Shown one piece after another: positions 1 through 11,406 of a stretch of 64,000 nt of DNA (positions are counted from its first letter, which is position 1; every line of letters begins with the position of its first letter). The translations under genes were made by a program, and so were the position numbers. Where the stretch lies: NCBI GenBank assembly GCA_025769875.1, contig JAGFNK010000030.1, positions 1-64,000 on the forward strand, in the 5' to 3' direction. The notes under the pieces were generated by a model. That model was not told where the DNA came from, ran no database searches, and saw nothing but the letters and a program-made list of their open reading frames with translations. The stretch is from Russula earlei. Lineage: Eukaryota; Basidiomycota; Agaricomycetes; Russulales; Russulaceae.

Positions 1-530
1 GGACGAGAGGTGACGGACAAGACTGAGGTGACGAGACGACTGAGGGCACGGGAGCGGATAAGACGAAGGCGGGGGTGGCAGATGAGGCTGCGAGGGCTGA
101 AGTGGCGGGCGGCGCTAAAACGTCGGTGGGCGAGGTTGAGATGGTGGTTGTGCATGGAGCTGAGACAGTGGCCATAGCAGGCGACACTGAGGGCGCGGGA
201 GCTGGTTGGGCAAAAGACAGGGACAGTGGCGATAGGCGATGTCACAGCTGAGGCTATGGCAGCAGGGACAGAGAGGGGCGACGATGGCGAATGCGGGCGA
301 TGCCGGGATGGTGAGGGCAGGTGGAGCCGAGGTGATGATGGCTGGCGAGTCGAGGATGGTGGCGGTGAACGAGGTGACAGGAATGGCGGATGAGGTGGGA
401 ACCGCAGGGACGATGGGCAAGGCAGGTGAGGCAGAGGCAATGGTGCATGATGTAGGGACGGAGGCTGGAGCGGGCATGGGTGCAGGGTATGTGTATGGTC
501 AGAATGGAGAGGTAAGAGGGGTGATGAGTG
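1..530 (-). mobile_element. Truncated gag-only LTR element, Ala/Pro/Ser-rich coding remnant
   Basis: Read on the minus strand, positions about 477 down to 250 encode an Ala/Ser/Val/Pro-rich peptide starting MPAPAS. It closely matches the peptide encoded on the plus strand from about 62,307 inside the long open frame of the gag-only LTR element at the right end of the window. The match breaks around 490-495 (after the shared codons for TYPA), so this is an inverted, truncated copy. The frame is lost toward position 1. No LTR is visible in this piece. The plus-strand reading frames over it are mirror images of the low-complexity coding sequence. Confidence 0.65.
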
Positions 531-1253
531 TCTGGCCGTCACTCCAATCACACTGAAAACAATGTTGCACACCACAACACTTGAGTCAAAAACACTATGG
601 GGCTGCCTCAAGACAGCCCATGGGTACAACATGAGGGAAAAATAATAGATATAGACCATGATTTTGAGTTGTAATTCATCTAATACACATGTGGAGGTGG
701 CTTGAGTCCAGCTCCACCAATTCTCACTCAAGTCTCATGAAAACAATGGGGCTGCCTAGCCCTCATTCAGGCGATTCAGGGACAATAATTTTCATATGAA
801 TTGAAGCTGTTTTGAGGGAGATATTCATCCTGCATGTTTGAGGGGGTTTTCTGCCCGATTTGGGTGGAATTCACGCTCCGCCAAGTGCGCTGAAAACAGC
901 AATAAGTTGGGGCGGTAGTAACTTCGTTGTTATCGTCTTCGTAAAACCAAGAATCTGAAAGATTTCCGTGGTTGATAATAGATAATCCTGCAAATCTTCC
1001 TCAATAACAGTGGTCTACAGTATCATAGCTGAGGTTTTCAAATAAGAGTGGGATTAAGTTTTCTTCATCATCAGTGATATCTCTTCTAGTGCTCATAAGT
1101 TTTTTAGATGACATTTATGGTCCAATGGCCGTTGTTCCAAGGATATGCTATGGTATAGGCTGGTTTCAGTCAAATGGAGTCGGGTCTTCCTTGATGTTTC
1201 TTTAACTGGATTCGGGAGTATTCTTCAGTGATGCTGATTTTTGTTAGAACTAC
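531..1253. other. No gene recognised
   Basis: About 720 bases of AT-richer sequence between the inverted gag-only fragment and the decayed ORFs of element E. No frame of useful length and no LTR termini seen. It may be the distal part of element E. Confidence 0.4.
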
Positions 1254-2590
1254 TCAGGTTTTCCACAGATATCCTTCAAATTCTGCTGGAGAGATGGCAA
1301 AGTCACTTATTTCCTTGATGGGGTGTTTGTAAACTATAAAGTGTGTCAGTCGTTGATGCCAAGCTTGGGTACAATAACTCTTGAATTCAATTAACTCTCT
1401 CCTTGAATGCGCAGGTAGGGTTAATGCTAAGAAGGATTGTTCTGGTACGTAGCAGTGTAAATCAGTACTCCTAAGATCAGCACTATCAGGGGATTCAACA
1501 AAGGGTGACGCAAAGGGTTGGATAGGTACAACAGGGGTAGGAATATGATTGGTAAACAAGGGTAAGTAGGCGTCAGGAGGGGTAGGAGGTAATGGTCTTT
1601 CAACAAGAAATCCTCTTGTGTTGGGAACTGTTTCTCTCTCAGGGGGTCATTGGGATGACTCGCGTCTCCTGTGTTGAGGAGCCAGATTTATTGAATGGGG
1701 AGGTGGTAATCGCCTGGTGTCCACAAGGTAATTCCATCAGGAGTAGGAGGTGTATCTGGTCGAAAGTTGCACATGCAATACTCTGTTTTGCAGTTACACC
1801 TTGCTGTCCACGGATTTGACTCAGTATCTTCTGTGCTGGCAGACCAACATTCCTGGCTAGTTGGGACAGTGGTTTGAATTGGTGTGAGGGGTCGAGGGGC
1901 AAGACTTGAGGCTTCTAGGATTGCTGGGACAGAATAGTATGCAGGGGAACCAGTATATGAGGCATCTGGGCTGGTAATTGCCCAAGGTTGATTGTAGTCT
2001 GCGTCGTATAACCAAGAGTTAGTTTCCCAATCAAAGGTGTTGTGTATTCCTGGTACAACAGCAAGTTGGACATAAGATTGGTTTTCCCTTTGTATTCTGT
2101 TGAGGCATAGGTGGTAGAACTGGACAGTGAGATGATAGTAGCTGATGTATGTCCAAGCCAGGTAAAACAGGCGATACCCTGTCCTTACAGAATTAACAAT
2201 GAGATGGTGACATGGCTGGATGATCCTGGTCCAAAGGTTCAATTTGCTGGAGCGCAGGGATTGATAATCAACTGGTTGCCCTTGGATGTTCTTTGCTTGA
2301 GCAAGTTGCCAATATAATAGTTGTTGTCATGCTGGTGGCAGGAGTTGACTAAGGGTTTCAAGATATAATGCGTGTTCATCGTGGCTTAGGAGTTGTCCAA
2401 ATGGTAAGACTTCAAGGAACTCTTTGACAATGAGATGAGGAAAGTCTTCGTGGGGTGGTTCTATTCCTGGTACATCATGTAGGTTGGTTAAGGTGTTAAC
2501 AGGGAATGCAGTGGAGGCCCAGGTTCAATAGTGGTTTAGACTTAAGATGTGTCTAGTGATAGCTTCTTCTTCTTCGTCTTCTTCTAAGGC
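1254..2590 (-). pseudogene. Element E, second coding region (unrecognised, decayed)
   Basis: Minus-strand frames at 2242-1688 (184 codons) and 1559-1254 (101 codons), with readable sequence upstream to about 2,590, look like one decayed coding region. The upstream part starts acidic (EDEEEE), is interrupted by at least two stops, and continues into the 184-codon frame, which ends in a Cys-rich stretch (CNCKTEYCMCN) followed by a Pro-rich segment. I do not recognise the family. It lies downstream of the element-E LTR at 4,493-5,080 and of the first E coding region, so it is probably a later ORF of that element. A loose resemblance in layout (helical block, then a Cys cluster) to the tail of the G1 gypsy polyprotein is only suggestive. 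Confidence 0.35.
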
Positions 2591-2673
2591 GTATTCTCGA
2601 GGCACTTTAATTAAGGCAAAGAAGGAAGCTTTATTCAATCTTTATTGAAGTGTTACAAGGATGGTTCTTACTT

Positions 2674-3714
2674 TTAAGAACCGTGCACAAGATCAATGGT
2701 TTCGAGATGGTACCTCTCAATGATGTCAAGAGGGTTAGGGGGAATATGAGGCATAAAGCAAAAGCAAAGTAGCTGTGGGTTGAAACATATGGTGTTGACA
2801 GTATAGGTCAAGTAGTGACATAAGGAGACATGGTTACTGTTCTCCTCAAAGTGTAAGTAACGGTACGTGAAAGCCAGGCATCCATCCAAGAAGTCATGTA
2901 CAATAGATAAGCAGAATGACCCTTCGTAAGCAGGGCAGTAAACAGTGGGCAAGGTAAGGAGCTTTCTAAACAACGACATATTAAAAATGTAAGCGATACG
3001 TCCAAGGGGGAAGTCAGCGTCCGGGGCATATATCCCAACATTATAACAAATGCCAAAGGGGGTGAGGTTATATTCAGTGGCAAGGGCAGCATTGGAAGGT
3101 TCCACAGCAAAAGTGTGGACGATGCATGCACGAAACATGGTGGTGAAGGTGTCGGTGAAGGTGCCATGAGCTAATTGATCTGTGGTATGGATGTGTGACA
3201 AATAATCTTGGTGGTTTAGGTTGTGGAGGGGTCGCCACTGCTTGCGGGAGCGGTTGGTAGTGGGGAGGACGAAGTACTGGTGAGGGTCGAAATGCTGTGC
3301 AAGGGGGGCGATCACGGAAGCCTTCAGGCAAGGGAGGACGGTCCGCTTGCTGTTGCTCATTCTGCACTGGAGGGGGAGGGCCAACAGGGACAAAGTCGCT
3401 TGGAATGGCCTAGGGGATGTTGGGAGACGATGGTGGGGCTTCAGGGGAGTACAGGATGCTGAGAGGCGAGGATGTGTCAACTGGGTCGATGTCTTTAGTG
3501 AGAATGTGAAGGGCAGTGCGTGGAGTAGGTTGAAGAGGAGAAGGGAGGTGCAAGGAAGTGTTAACAAAAGTGGGGGAGTTGGGAGTGGACACTTGAGCAT
3601 TGGCTGGTCAATACAGGGATGATGAGAGACTGTCCAGATGTCAAGATATGTACTGCTGATCACTAAGGACTCAGGAGCAGGTGGGCAAGGGTCGGAACAG
3701 ACGGTACGCGGCAT
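2674..3714 (-). pseudogene. Element E, first coding region (unrecognised)
   Basis: A 346-codon minus-strand frame begins about 150 nt after the element-E LTR once the inserted solo LTR is removed. The N-terminal third reads better in an overlapping frame (Ser/Pro-rich, 3,592-3,410), so a frameshift is likely. The C-terminal two thirds are rich in His, Phe, Tyr and Cys and contain no CCHC knuckle, protease or reverse-transcriptase motif. The first 25 or so codons recur behind a second copy of the same LTR at 32,221-32,808, which argues that this is the first ORF of a repeated element and not a host gene. The frame ends just past a perfect 8-bp hairpin at 2,661-2,680 (GGTTCTTA/TAAGAACC). No function can be assigned. 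Confidence 0.4.
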
Positions 3715-3871
3715 AAACGGCGTTGAACAGGAGGACGAGCCAAATGACTAGAAGGTACCAGATGGGGACTGGTACGTGTTGCAAGAGGCAGAGGTGAAGA
3801 GTAGAGGCCAGTGCAGCGAGGGGGCTTTAAACAAGGCAGTCATTGAAGAGTACCTTGAGGAAGAGGGAAGG

Positions 3872-4479
3872 TGTTACGGCATCGCGGCTGTAAGAGCATT
3901 AGCTCAAGGTTCAGTGGGGGCCAAGTCCCTGTGACTTGGTTCAAGGGGTTCAGTGGGGCCGGCTCAAGGAGACCAGATCAAAGGTTTAGCATCTCAAGGC
4001 TGAGTCAGACAATGACTCAGTCCACAGACAGAGTCAATCTTCTGGTTTCACAGAAGAGGAGGACGATGGTAGAGCAAGAGAGGAGTAAGAGGAATGCAAG
4101 AGTTCCTCCTAGTGTGTTGATATCAAACAAGGTAAGAGCCAGCACAAACAAGTTGTGATTGAGAGAGGATACAGGGCAAAGGGATGCGACAGGAAATGGG
4201 ACAAAGCTAAGCTTGTGTTATTCCCCAGCTTCTACAGGCGCTTAAATACTGTATGTAGTGAGGCTGTACAGTACTATATGCAGAACAATAGATAAAAAGT
4301 GAGCCAATAGCAGAAGGGACTCAACAATAGATGAAACAATAGATGAAACACAATGGGTGAAACAATAAGGACTATCAGTATCAAGGGATGAAACCGTAAC
4401 CAAGTGGGTGGGGGTGAAAGTTAAAGAACATCTAAGGAGTAGTTTGGAGACAAACTCGAAAGAGGGGTAGATCACAACA
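3872..4479 (-). repeat. Solo LTR of gypsy G1 family
   Basis: 608-bp LTR in reverse orientation, TG..CA ends, flanked by perfect 5-bp duplications GAAGG (3,867-3,871 and 4,480-4,484). It matches the 610-bp LTRs of the complete G1 element (52,129-59,943), including the conserved AAGCTTAGCTT start motif (reversed here). It sits inside element E, just after the E LTR. Confidence 0.9.
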
Positions 4480-4492
4480 GAAGGCTTTAGAC

Positions 4493-5080
4493 TGAGTGGT
4501 CGCAGGGGAGTACCCAGGAAGATGAGAGTATCACAAATGGACAGTCTGATGACTGCCATGCTTCATTGGGGCTTATATACAGTGTACAGGGTTGATTACA
4601 AAGAACTGGAACTATTCTAGACCCTTTGGTACCATCCAATAGGACTACAGAGGCATAAACTCGCTTGTGTCAAGTTTCAGGCTTACTGAGCACATTACTG
4701 ATCATTGTGGAGCGATGACATCATTATGATGTCACTGTGGAGCACTTAGTGAGCCTATGAGGTCACTGTGGAGTCGCTCAGTCAGCCATGATGTCATTGG
4801 AGCCTTGATGACATCAGATGAGTTATGCAACAGTTTCTAAGAGTTTGTGCCACTGTTTCAGGTTCTTGGTGGCTGGGTGACCATGTGGCTGCCATGCGAT
4901 GATTACCCAATTAGGAAATGGGTGCCTGGTCATGTTATAGTGCCTTTGCAATAGCAATATCTTGTACTGCAGGAGGGGTAGCCCAGGAAATGGAAGGGAG
5001 TTGGCAATGCAAAGTGAAAGTGGTCTCTCTTGAGTGAAATAGGACAATCTATGGCCAGGACCTGGCCTTGGTTCATTACA
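4493..5080 (-). repeat. LTR of element E (copy 1)
   Basis: 588-bp LTR in reverse orientation, ending TGTTATGAACC-like at its 5' end (5,080) and TGAGTGG (reversed) at 4,493. A copy without net length change lies at 32,221-32,808. Both copies share the same sequence on the low-coordinate side (about 230 bp) but differ completely on the high side. This marks it as a 5' LTR followed by internal sequence. A minus-strand TATATAAG lies at about 4,579-4,572. High-side flank is a G1 LTR, into which E appears to have inserted. Confidence 0.7.
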
Positions 5081-5458
5081 GTCTCTTATTGTTCCACCTG
5101 TTATGTTTCATCCATTGCTTTGATCCTCTTTTTCCCATTGGCTTACCTTTATCTATTGTTCCACATATAGTACTGTACAGCCTCACTACATACAGTATTT
5201 AAGCACCTGTAGAAGCTGGGGAATACCCCAAGCTTAGCTTTGTCCCATTTCCTGTCGCATCCCTTGCCTTGTACCCTCTTTCTCAATCACAACTTGCTTG
5301 TGCTGGCTTACACTCTGGTTGACCTGAGCTCACCACAAGGGACATTTGTGTTCCTCTTCCTCCTCTGCTTCTCTCTCATTGTCCTCCTCTTCTGTGAAAC
5401 CAGAAGATCAACTCTGTCTGCAGATTAGTCATTGTCTGACTTAATCTTGAGATGATAA
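5081..5458 (+). repeat. G1 LTR fragment, left part (continues 8,690-8,801)
   Basis: Sequence of the G1 LTR from its middle to the Harbinger insertion point. It contains the TATTTAAG box and AAGCTTAGCTT start motif near 5,197-5,240. It is split by the Harbinger element at TAA and resumes at 8,690. Its 5' part is missing at the junction with element E. Confidence 0.8.
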
Positions 5459-5623
5459 GGCCCCATACAGCAACCAAGATTTCTTGAAACTTGAACTTGG
5501 AACTTGAATTTCGGGATTAGCCGGGAGTGACAGGTGTGACAGGTGTGATGACAGTGACATGTCATATGATTAACTAATATCAGTTGTTTTTGTCTGTTAA
5601 CTGTAATTCACATATTTGCATAT

Positions 5624-6960
5624 GTGATGTCGTGTAATGACTTGGGCTCAGGAATGATTGGTGCGTCAATCTTTCTACCCCCACCTCCACCACCCCATAT
5701 GATGCAGACCCACTCATCAATAAGTCCAGATTCCATGGAAGGAAGTCTAATCTCAGAAAGTAACAAGGCTATATGGACAACTGAAGAGGAAGCTGCATTT
5801 CTACTGTTCCTTGTCAAGCGGAAACAAGAAGGAAACATGACCTCCAACGCCATGTTCAAGGACCTTACCTTCAACCAAGCAGCCAATTCTATTAAGCCCA
5901 TGCATGAGAAGGGTCCTATCAAGACTGGACCTATGTGCAAATCAAAATGGCAAAGGGTACGAAATTTTTTTGCTTTGCCATATCACGCAGCTAACATCGT
6001 CTACTACTAGATGAAGAAGGAGTACTTGCTAATCGTTGCTCTCAGGAATGAGTCCAGGTTTGGGCACCTATGGACCAATGAGAATGGAATTGTTGTTCCA
6101 CCTGAAATGGAATCGGTGTGGAGTGATCTAGTCAAGGTGCGTACATAACATCTAATTTGTCAATGCCATCTGATCATTAGTAGAATAATCAAGAATACAA
6201 GAAGTACAGGGATAAAGGCTGGCCGCATCGCAGCATCATGAAATCTCTGATGCCATCAAGTGCAAGAGGCCACCATTCATATTGGGGCACGCAGTCAACA
6301 GCCCATTTTACTCCCCCTCAGTCATCTGCGTCGCTGTCCCCCAGTCCCAATTTGTTTGAACGTCAAAGTGGGGACTCCTTGTCATCTCTGGTGCCAGATC
6401 GCTCTTCCTCCTCATCCAGTGTCCTTCATTCCAAATGCAAAGTATCTCAGGTCAAGGATGTTGCCTCTGAAACATCTTCCTCATTTACCAAAAAACTCAA
6501 GTCTGATTCTATGGCAGTTGCTGTCCACGGCATGCAGTCAACCATGGAGAGGTTTGCCAATAACTTCAACTCAACCATGCATGCATTCATTGCTTCGTCC
6601 CCACCCCCAATGTCGCTGGCACTCCCCCCACTCCCAATGCCGCTGGCACTCCCCTCAAACCCAGCCCCAGCCCCACCTCTGGCCATGCATATGCCTCCTT
6701 CAAATGACATCATAACTATCTCAGCACTTCCCGAGACCACCCGTCGGTCACTGGCAATTCAACATCTTACCAAGGATATTGAACTGAATGGTGAATGGCT
6801 CTCCATGGATGATGTTGTCCCTGTGATCAATATCTTGGGATCTTGTGACATCATGCGCATAGACAGTTATATTGTGCTTATGACTAATGGGTCAGCGTCA
6901 TCGCGCGAGATTGCATGCAACTACATCAAGGATCTGTTGGAGAAGGCCAGGACATCCTGA
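5624..6960 (+). CDS. Harbinger Myb/SANT-like accessory protein
   Basis: Three exons give 411 aa: 5,624-5,956, 6,011-6,136 and 6,184-6,960, with introns of 54 and 47 bp (GTACGA..CTAG, GTGCGT..GTAG) that keep frame. The N-terminal half carries a Myb/SANT-like domain at about residues 45-170: AIWTTEEEAAF, later KSKWQRMKKEYL, then FGHLWTNENG and VWSDLVKNNQ, ending in GWPHRSIMKSLMP. This is the pattern of the accessory DNA-binding proteins of fungal Harbinger elements. The middle is Ser/Pro-rich. The C-terminal 70 residues are predicted helical with no domain I recognise. In the family this protein binds subterminal repeats and helps the transposase enter the nucleus. That is known of Harbinger elements and not shown here. 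The start was chosen as the first ATG inside the left terminal repeat region with an open frame. No in-frame stop was found. Confidence 0.8.
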
Positions 6961-7138
6961 CTGTAGTTGTACTTCTACAGTAGTCACCCATCACACACAT
7001 GTATCGTAATTTGTTGAATGCCATGAAGTGTTCTTTCATTTTCTGAAAACATGTGGACATGTGTCTGAACTAAATACCTGCTGCGCGATCCTGAAGTGTT
7101 TTCTGATACTGCTCCCACATCTTACCTGAAATCCTGTC

Positions 7139-8511
7139 TCACCTGATATTTGCTTGCTCCCTCTCATAGCGCATCACTACCCCTCTTCCCAGTTCACCAG
7201 CCACTTCATGATGACCCACCTGAGGGTCTACCCTGTCATCAAATACATCGATCTCACTGTGATCATAATGGCGAATAAAATTGTGAAGGGCTGCAAGTGC
7301 CGATGGGATGCGCGCTTGAATGTCCATGTTATACTCAGGGGGGTACCAAAGGATTTTGAAACACCGCTTGAGAATCCCAAACATACACTCTATGACATTG
7401 CGAGCTTGAGCATGGCGCAGATTGAATAATTCCTGGGGTGTGCATGGCCTAGGACAAGTGTAAAAATTAGTGAGAAGATGGGAAAGAAAGAGAGAACGCA
7501 CCATATGCCAGCATGACCCCACTCAGATAGATGATATCATACACCTCAATAAGGAACAAGCAGTGTGTTTGATGAGGCAAAGCCTGCATCAGCGAGATAG
7601 TATTTCCCTCTTGGGATGGGGAAATTGGAATGATGGGCATCGTGGAAAAGAGTTGAGTCGGCGGTGGAGCCCTCCCAACCAGTCAAAAGATATGTGAAGC
7701 GGAGGTCAAATGAACAAGCAGCAAGGCAGTTCTGTGAGAGAACGCCGTTGCGGTCTCTTGTTGCATCGCGCTCTGCGGCAGTGGAGTAACAACCAATGTG
7801 GGTGCCGTCGATAGCACCCAGGGCATCCTTGAAAAAGGGAAAAAATTTGGGATTCCCTTGGATAAAGGAGTGAGGAGGGGAATCGGCATCAGGAAGCTGT
7901 ACAAAGGTGGTGTAGAAAGGGGGGGTTGCGAGAACTCCAAGTATCTTTTTAAAATATCTGGATATCCATCAGAAGATATATAGAAGGAAACCATGGGATA
8001 CGTACTTTGAGACCGTGCTTGGTAACCGCTGAAAACGCTCTCCAATATTTGTTGTTGACAGCCCGGTGGAAACGGCATAGAGAAATATGGCAACCTGTTC
8101 TTCAATTCGGACATGCCGAGATGACGCAACACCAAAGTTGTGGAGAGTCTGCTGGAGCTTGTAAAACACATGTTTATGGACCCCAAGTTCATTCCGGATG
8201 CGTTCTGGGTGGCCGGTGAGTAGTTCATGGACCCAGGCAAGACCAGTGAGGGCGGAGGTGTGATATGGAATAGGAGGAGAACAGGGTTTGAGTATTGACA
8301 GTATGGCCTGGAAGCCATAAAGGGCATAACCTGTAAAATATAAAATCATTAGAAGTTGTTGGCGTTGCCGTTGTACCTGCTGCAGATACAGCCTCTCCTG
8401 ATCAAGGTAATCAGCCATAGCATTGACCAGGGGACAGACAGTGACAACTTGAAATCGGGGGGTAAAAAATTGGCCATGACTCGGAGGGGCATAAAAAGTT
8501 TTTGGGCGCAT
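7139..8511 (-). pseudogene. Harbinger DDE transposase with two nonsense codons
   Basis: Exons 8,511-8,006, 7,957-7,502 and 7,448-7,139 (introns 48 and 53 bp) join to 424 codons in one frame. Exon 1 has a helical N-terminal region (RIRNELGVHKHVFYKL..). Exon 2 carries DDE motifs: AIDGTHIGCY (first Asp), GWEGSTADSTLF (second region) and YYLADAGFAS (late Asp). Exon 3 has the family signature FNLRHAQARNVIE and FGILKR. The two TGA codons at 7,546-7,548 and 7,537-7,539 fall in PY*GV*YHLSEW, where the family has Arg (PYRGVRYHL). Both are explained by CGA to TGA changes at CpG. The gene is therefore intact in length, splice sites and catalytic motifs but inactivated by two transitions. Confidence 0.85.
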
Positions 8512-8689
8512 CAGTCATTACAACAACAAATATGTGAATTACAGTTAACAGACAAAAACAACTGATATTAGTTAATCATATGACATGTCACTGTCATCAC
8601 ACCTGTCACTCCTGTCACTCCTGGCTAATCCCGAAATTCAAGTTCCAAGTTCAAGTTTCAAGAAATCTCGGTTGCTGTATGGGGCCTAA

Positions 8690-8801
8690 ACCCTTGAACT
8701 GGTCTCTCTGAGCTGGCCCCTATTGAAAACACTCAACCAAGTCACAGGGACTTGGCCCCATTGAACTGAGCTAATGCTCCAATGGCCACAATGCTGTAAC
8801 A
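8690..8801 (+). repeat. G1 LTR fragment, right part
   Basis: Continuation of the G1 LTR split by Harbinger. It ends ..GCTGTAACA at 8,801, matching the ..GCCGTAACA end of the complete element's LTRs. Confidence 0.8.
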
Positions 8802-9234
8802 TGCTTACAGCATGACTTGCAAGCTGCTATGAAGTGCTGGAGGATGGTTTGTGAGCTTGCTCACAAGCCATGCCATAGGCATGAAATTAAAACTTGTTGG
8901 CTTTGAAGGGATCTGAGATTTGTCACATGGTATGGTTTTCCCAACTTTGAAGAGTCAGTCAGTCATTGAAATCTGTCACATGTCACAAGCCATGAAGAGT
9001 TGGTCAAGTAGATGATTGATATTTAGATTTTTGCTGGCTGTACAATAGACAGACAGAACTGGTTGGGACCAGTCAAAGAGCAGTCCCTGAGTGTAGTTAA
9101 CCAGTCTAATACATTCCAGTTCAGTTTTGCACAAGGCTTACAAGACTGGTGACTGGTCATGGTTCCAGTTAATGTGATGATGACATCAAAAACTGGGACC
9201 AGACTGGACCTGAAGGCACTAATCCGGTCTGAGA
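8802..9234. other. Intergenic, no gene seen
   Basis: AT-rich, CpG-poor sequence between the G1 LTR end and the stop codon of the DUF3445-like gene. It holds short imperfect palindromes (TTTGTGAGCTTGCTCACAAG near 8,850) but no coding frame. It may be an old transposon remnant next to the host 3' UTR. Confidence 0.4.
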
Positions 9235-11112
9235 TTACATTTTGGCTAAGCCTCGCTGCACCTCATCTCGATGCTGTCCGTCCAACCATTCAAGCGCGGC
9301 ATCTTCAAAGGTCGACTGCCTTCGATGTCTGGTATAATGTAGCAACGAGGCCCACCACACCCCCAATAACAAAAAAGGGGCGATTTTCGTCACTTTCAGC
9401 CGTCACATCACACCAAACGAGGCAGGGTCCCCACCTGTAAACGACCTCCTGTTCCTTTACTCCTCGAATCGCCGCAGCCAGCCGCCCCGCCTCGCCGGGG
9501 CCTAGCTCGACCAGGGGTGTGAGGTACACGCGAATCGTGAACACGATCGCGCCGCTGCGTGGCAGCCGTCGCAACGTCTGGCGCTCGACGCGCAAACGCA
9601 TTCTCTCTGGCCGGGGTTCCGGTGGCTCGGGGCGAGGGACGGAGCCAAACATGTCCTCGGGACCGTATGTGCCTTCGGCCCATGCGAGCTCCTCGAGCGG
9701 CGACGACGGTTCCGGTGCTGGCGTGGGTGGGAGAACCTGGATGAGCCAATTGCGGCGCTCCACGGGTGTGCTTGGGGAAAGACGCCGGAAGAAGCGTGTG
9801 AGCGACGGCTGAAGCTTTTCCTCATCTGCCACGCATCAGATGCGCGCAAAGAAAGGAAAGACGGTGTGCCCGTGGGCAGGTTGGGAATGTACGTGTAAGG
9901 AGGCTAGGGGGTAATGACGGCAAGAACGTAAAAGATACGGACAATGCGGTACGTGGCCAGATTTGTGGACTGCATCGAGAGGAAGGCCTACCTTGTCTTC
10001 GAGGCGCCACGAGCCTACTCTCGCTCATCTCAGATGAAAGAAGCCGGGAAGGAGGGAAGGAAAGGGACGGACCGGGGAGAAGGATAGCGCCAGCTTGAAG
10101 ATAATACAGTCCGTCTCTGCCTTCGATCATGATCGCAAGGTCGTCCTGGGTCCTTGAAAGAATAAGAACCAACGGAACGTGGCACGCATGCGCGCAACGG
10201 TTACATGGGCCGCACTTACAGCATGGCAGCGACGACTATGGGGTCCTCCGTCTCGAGGTCGTGGGTAACGCCCACCGGAAGTATTTCCACCGCGACGATC
10301 TCGTTGTCGCCATCACGGCGGGTCGCACGGTATACCCCTGGATAGCGCGCGACGAGGAATCCCGCAAGCTCGTGCACGAGCTCGCGCGCCGCGTCGGCGC
10401 CGCCTTGCACGAGGCTTGGCCGGTCTGGGAGAGTGCAATACAGTTTTGGGCCGCGGGGTGAGGCGAGGCGCGCGGCGCGCAGACGGTAATACGCCGGAAA
10501 GTCACGGTCCAGCTTGTGCGATCGAAACCGTGATGCAGAGTGCAATGTTGAGTTTGTTTGGAGAAATAGACCAGAAGGGAAAGGGAAAAATGCGAAGAGC
10601 GCACCTCGATCCAAGAATCCCAGTCCATTGAACGGATGCCCATCGTTACACTGGGAAAGAGACAGTTCGCAGACGAATGACGAGCATGGCATTCGCGAAC
10701 GCTGGAGAGATGATACTGACTGGTATTGACCCGACTTATACGGGCGATAAGGACGCGGAGGAATTTGATCGAGCACCTCGATGATGGGCGCCACGGTTGG
10801 ATAGGGAAACTTTATGGGTGTCCAATCTGTGCCACACAGCGATTGAGGAATTTTATTAAGTTTACAACCATTGTCGGATGCCGTCGGACGCTACTCGCTT
10901 CCAGGACGTCCGTCCTTGTTGGTTTCGGACTTGACGTTGGCGGGTGGTGCGATTGGAGCGTTAGTGCGTCCATTCGGCGTGCCTATTTGACGCCTTACAA
11001 TCGCCACAATGAGGACGAGGAAAATAGCGGCGAGAAACACGGAGAGGTCCTCGGACGTGAGCATGCGGTGTGCCGTATGATGGGGAGGGAGAGGGGACTT
11101 GGACTTGGGCAA
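9235..11112 (-). CDS. DUF3445-family heme-dependent oxidative N-demethylase-like protein
   Basis: A minus-strand gene of several short exons. Recognisable order: an N-terminal membrane anchor (LSVFLAAIFLVLIVAIV, residues about 23-40), FPYPTVAPIIEVLDQIPPRPYRPYK, MGIRSMDWDSWIE, LDRDFPAYYRLRAARL, TQDDLAIMIEGRDG..YYLQAGAILLP, SWRLEDKVGLPL, HYEEKLQPSLTRFFRRL, RQTLRRLPRSGAIVFTIRVY and finally TFEDAALEWLDGQH before TAA at 9,235-9,237. This series is the DUF3445 (heme-dependent oxidative N-demethylase-like) pattern of fungal membrane-anchored members. Introns of about 50-60 bp with GTCAGT, GTGCGC, GTAAGT, GTCCGT and GTGGGG donors restore the frame at most joints. The joint between the anchor exon and FPYPTV could not be fixed exactly. 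The substrate is unknown. The gene is CpG-rich like its host neighbours and shows no stop codon inside the assembled exons. Confidence 0.8.
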
Positions 11113-11406
11113 ATGGCGAGCCTGGTGGTTTATCGATTATCTGCCGCACCTCGCTTCAGGGGAAAAAAAAAAGAAGGCTATTCTAGATCAGCTAAAGAGC
11201 ACAGTTTGTCTCGTCTGGCGCCGCGAGGGTTCGTTACGATTGCCTTGCCTTGACAGGGCGGAACCTGAAAAGGAAACGTGCCTCACTGAACTCCGGCCGG
11301 ACGACGAGCCAGCACACAACGAACGACGACGACGTTAACCCTTTCCTCAGTGCGTCCTGCCCTCTACGTTTTGCCCGACCTCTCACCTTCTTTTAGCAGC
11401 AACATA

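Larger units (their letters stand above)
5459..8686. mobile_element. PIF/Harbinger DNA transposon, 3,228 bp
   Basis: Terminal inverted repeats of 160 bp (5,459-5,618 and 8,527-8,686, three mismatches seen) begin GGCCCCATACAGCAACC. They are flanked by a 3-bp TAA duplication (5,456-5,458 and 8,687-8,689), the TWA target typical of PIF/Harbinger. Two genes converge inside: a Myb/SANT-like DNA-binding protein on the plus strand and a DDE transposase on the minus strand, the usual Harbinger pair. The insertion split a G1 LTR: other G1 LTR copies read GATGCTAAACC across this point. The transposase has two in-frame TGA codons, so this copy is probably not autonomous. Confidence 0.92.

Noticed and set aside
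9519..9812. Plus-strand ORFs over 9,300-9,850
   Set aside because: Shadows of the DUF3445-like exons on the minus strand, which carry clear family motifs.
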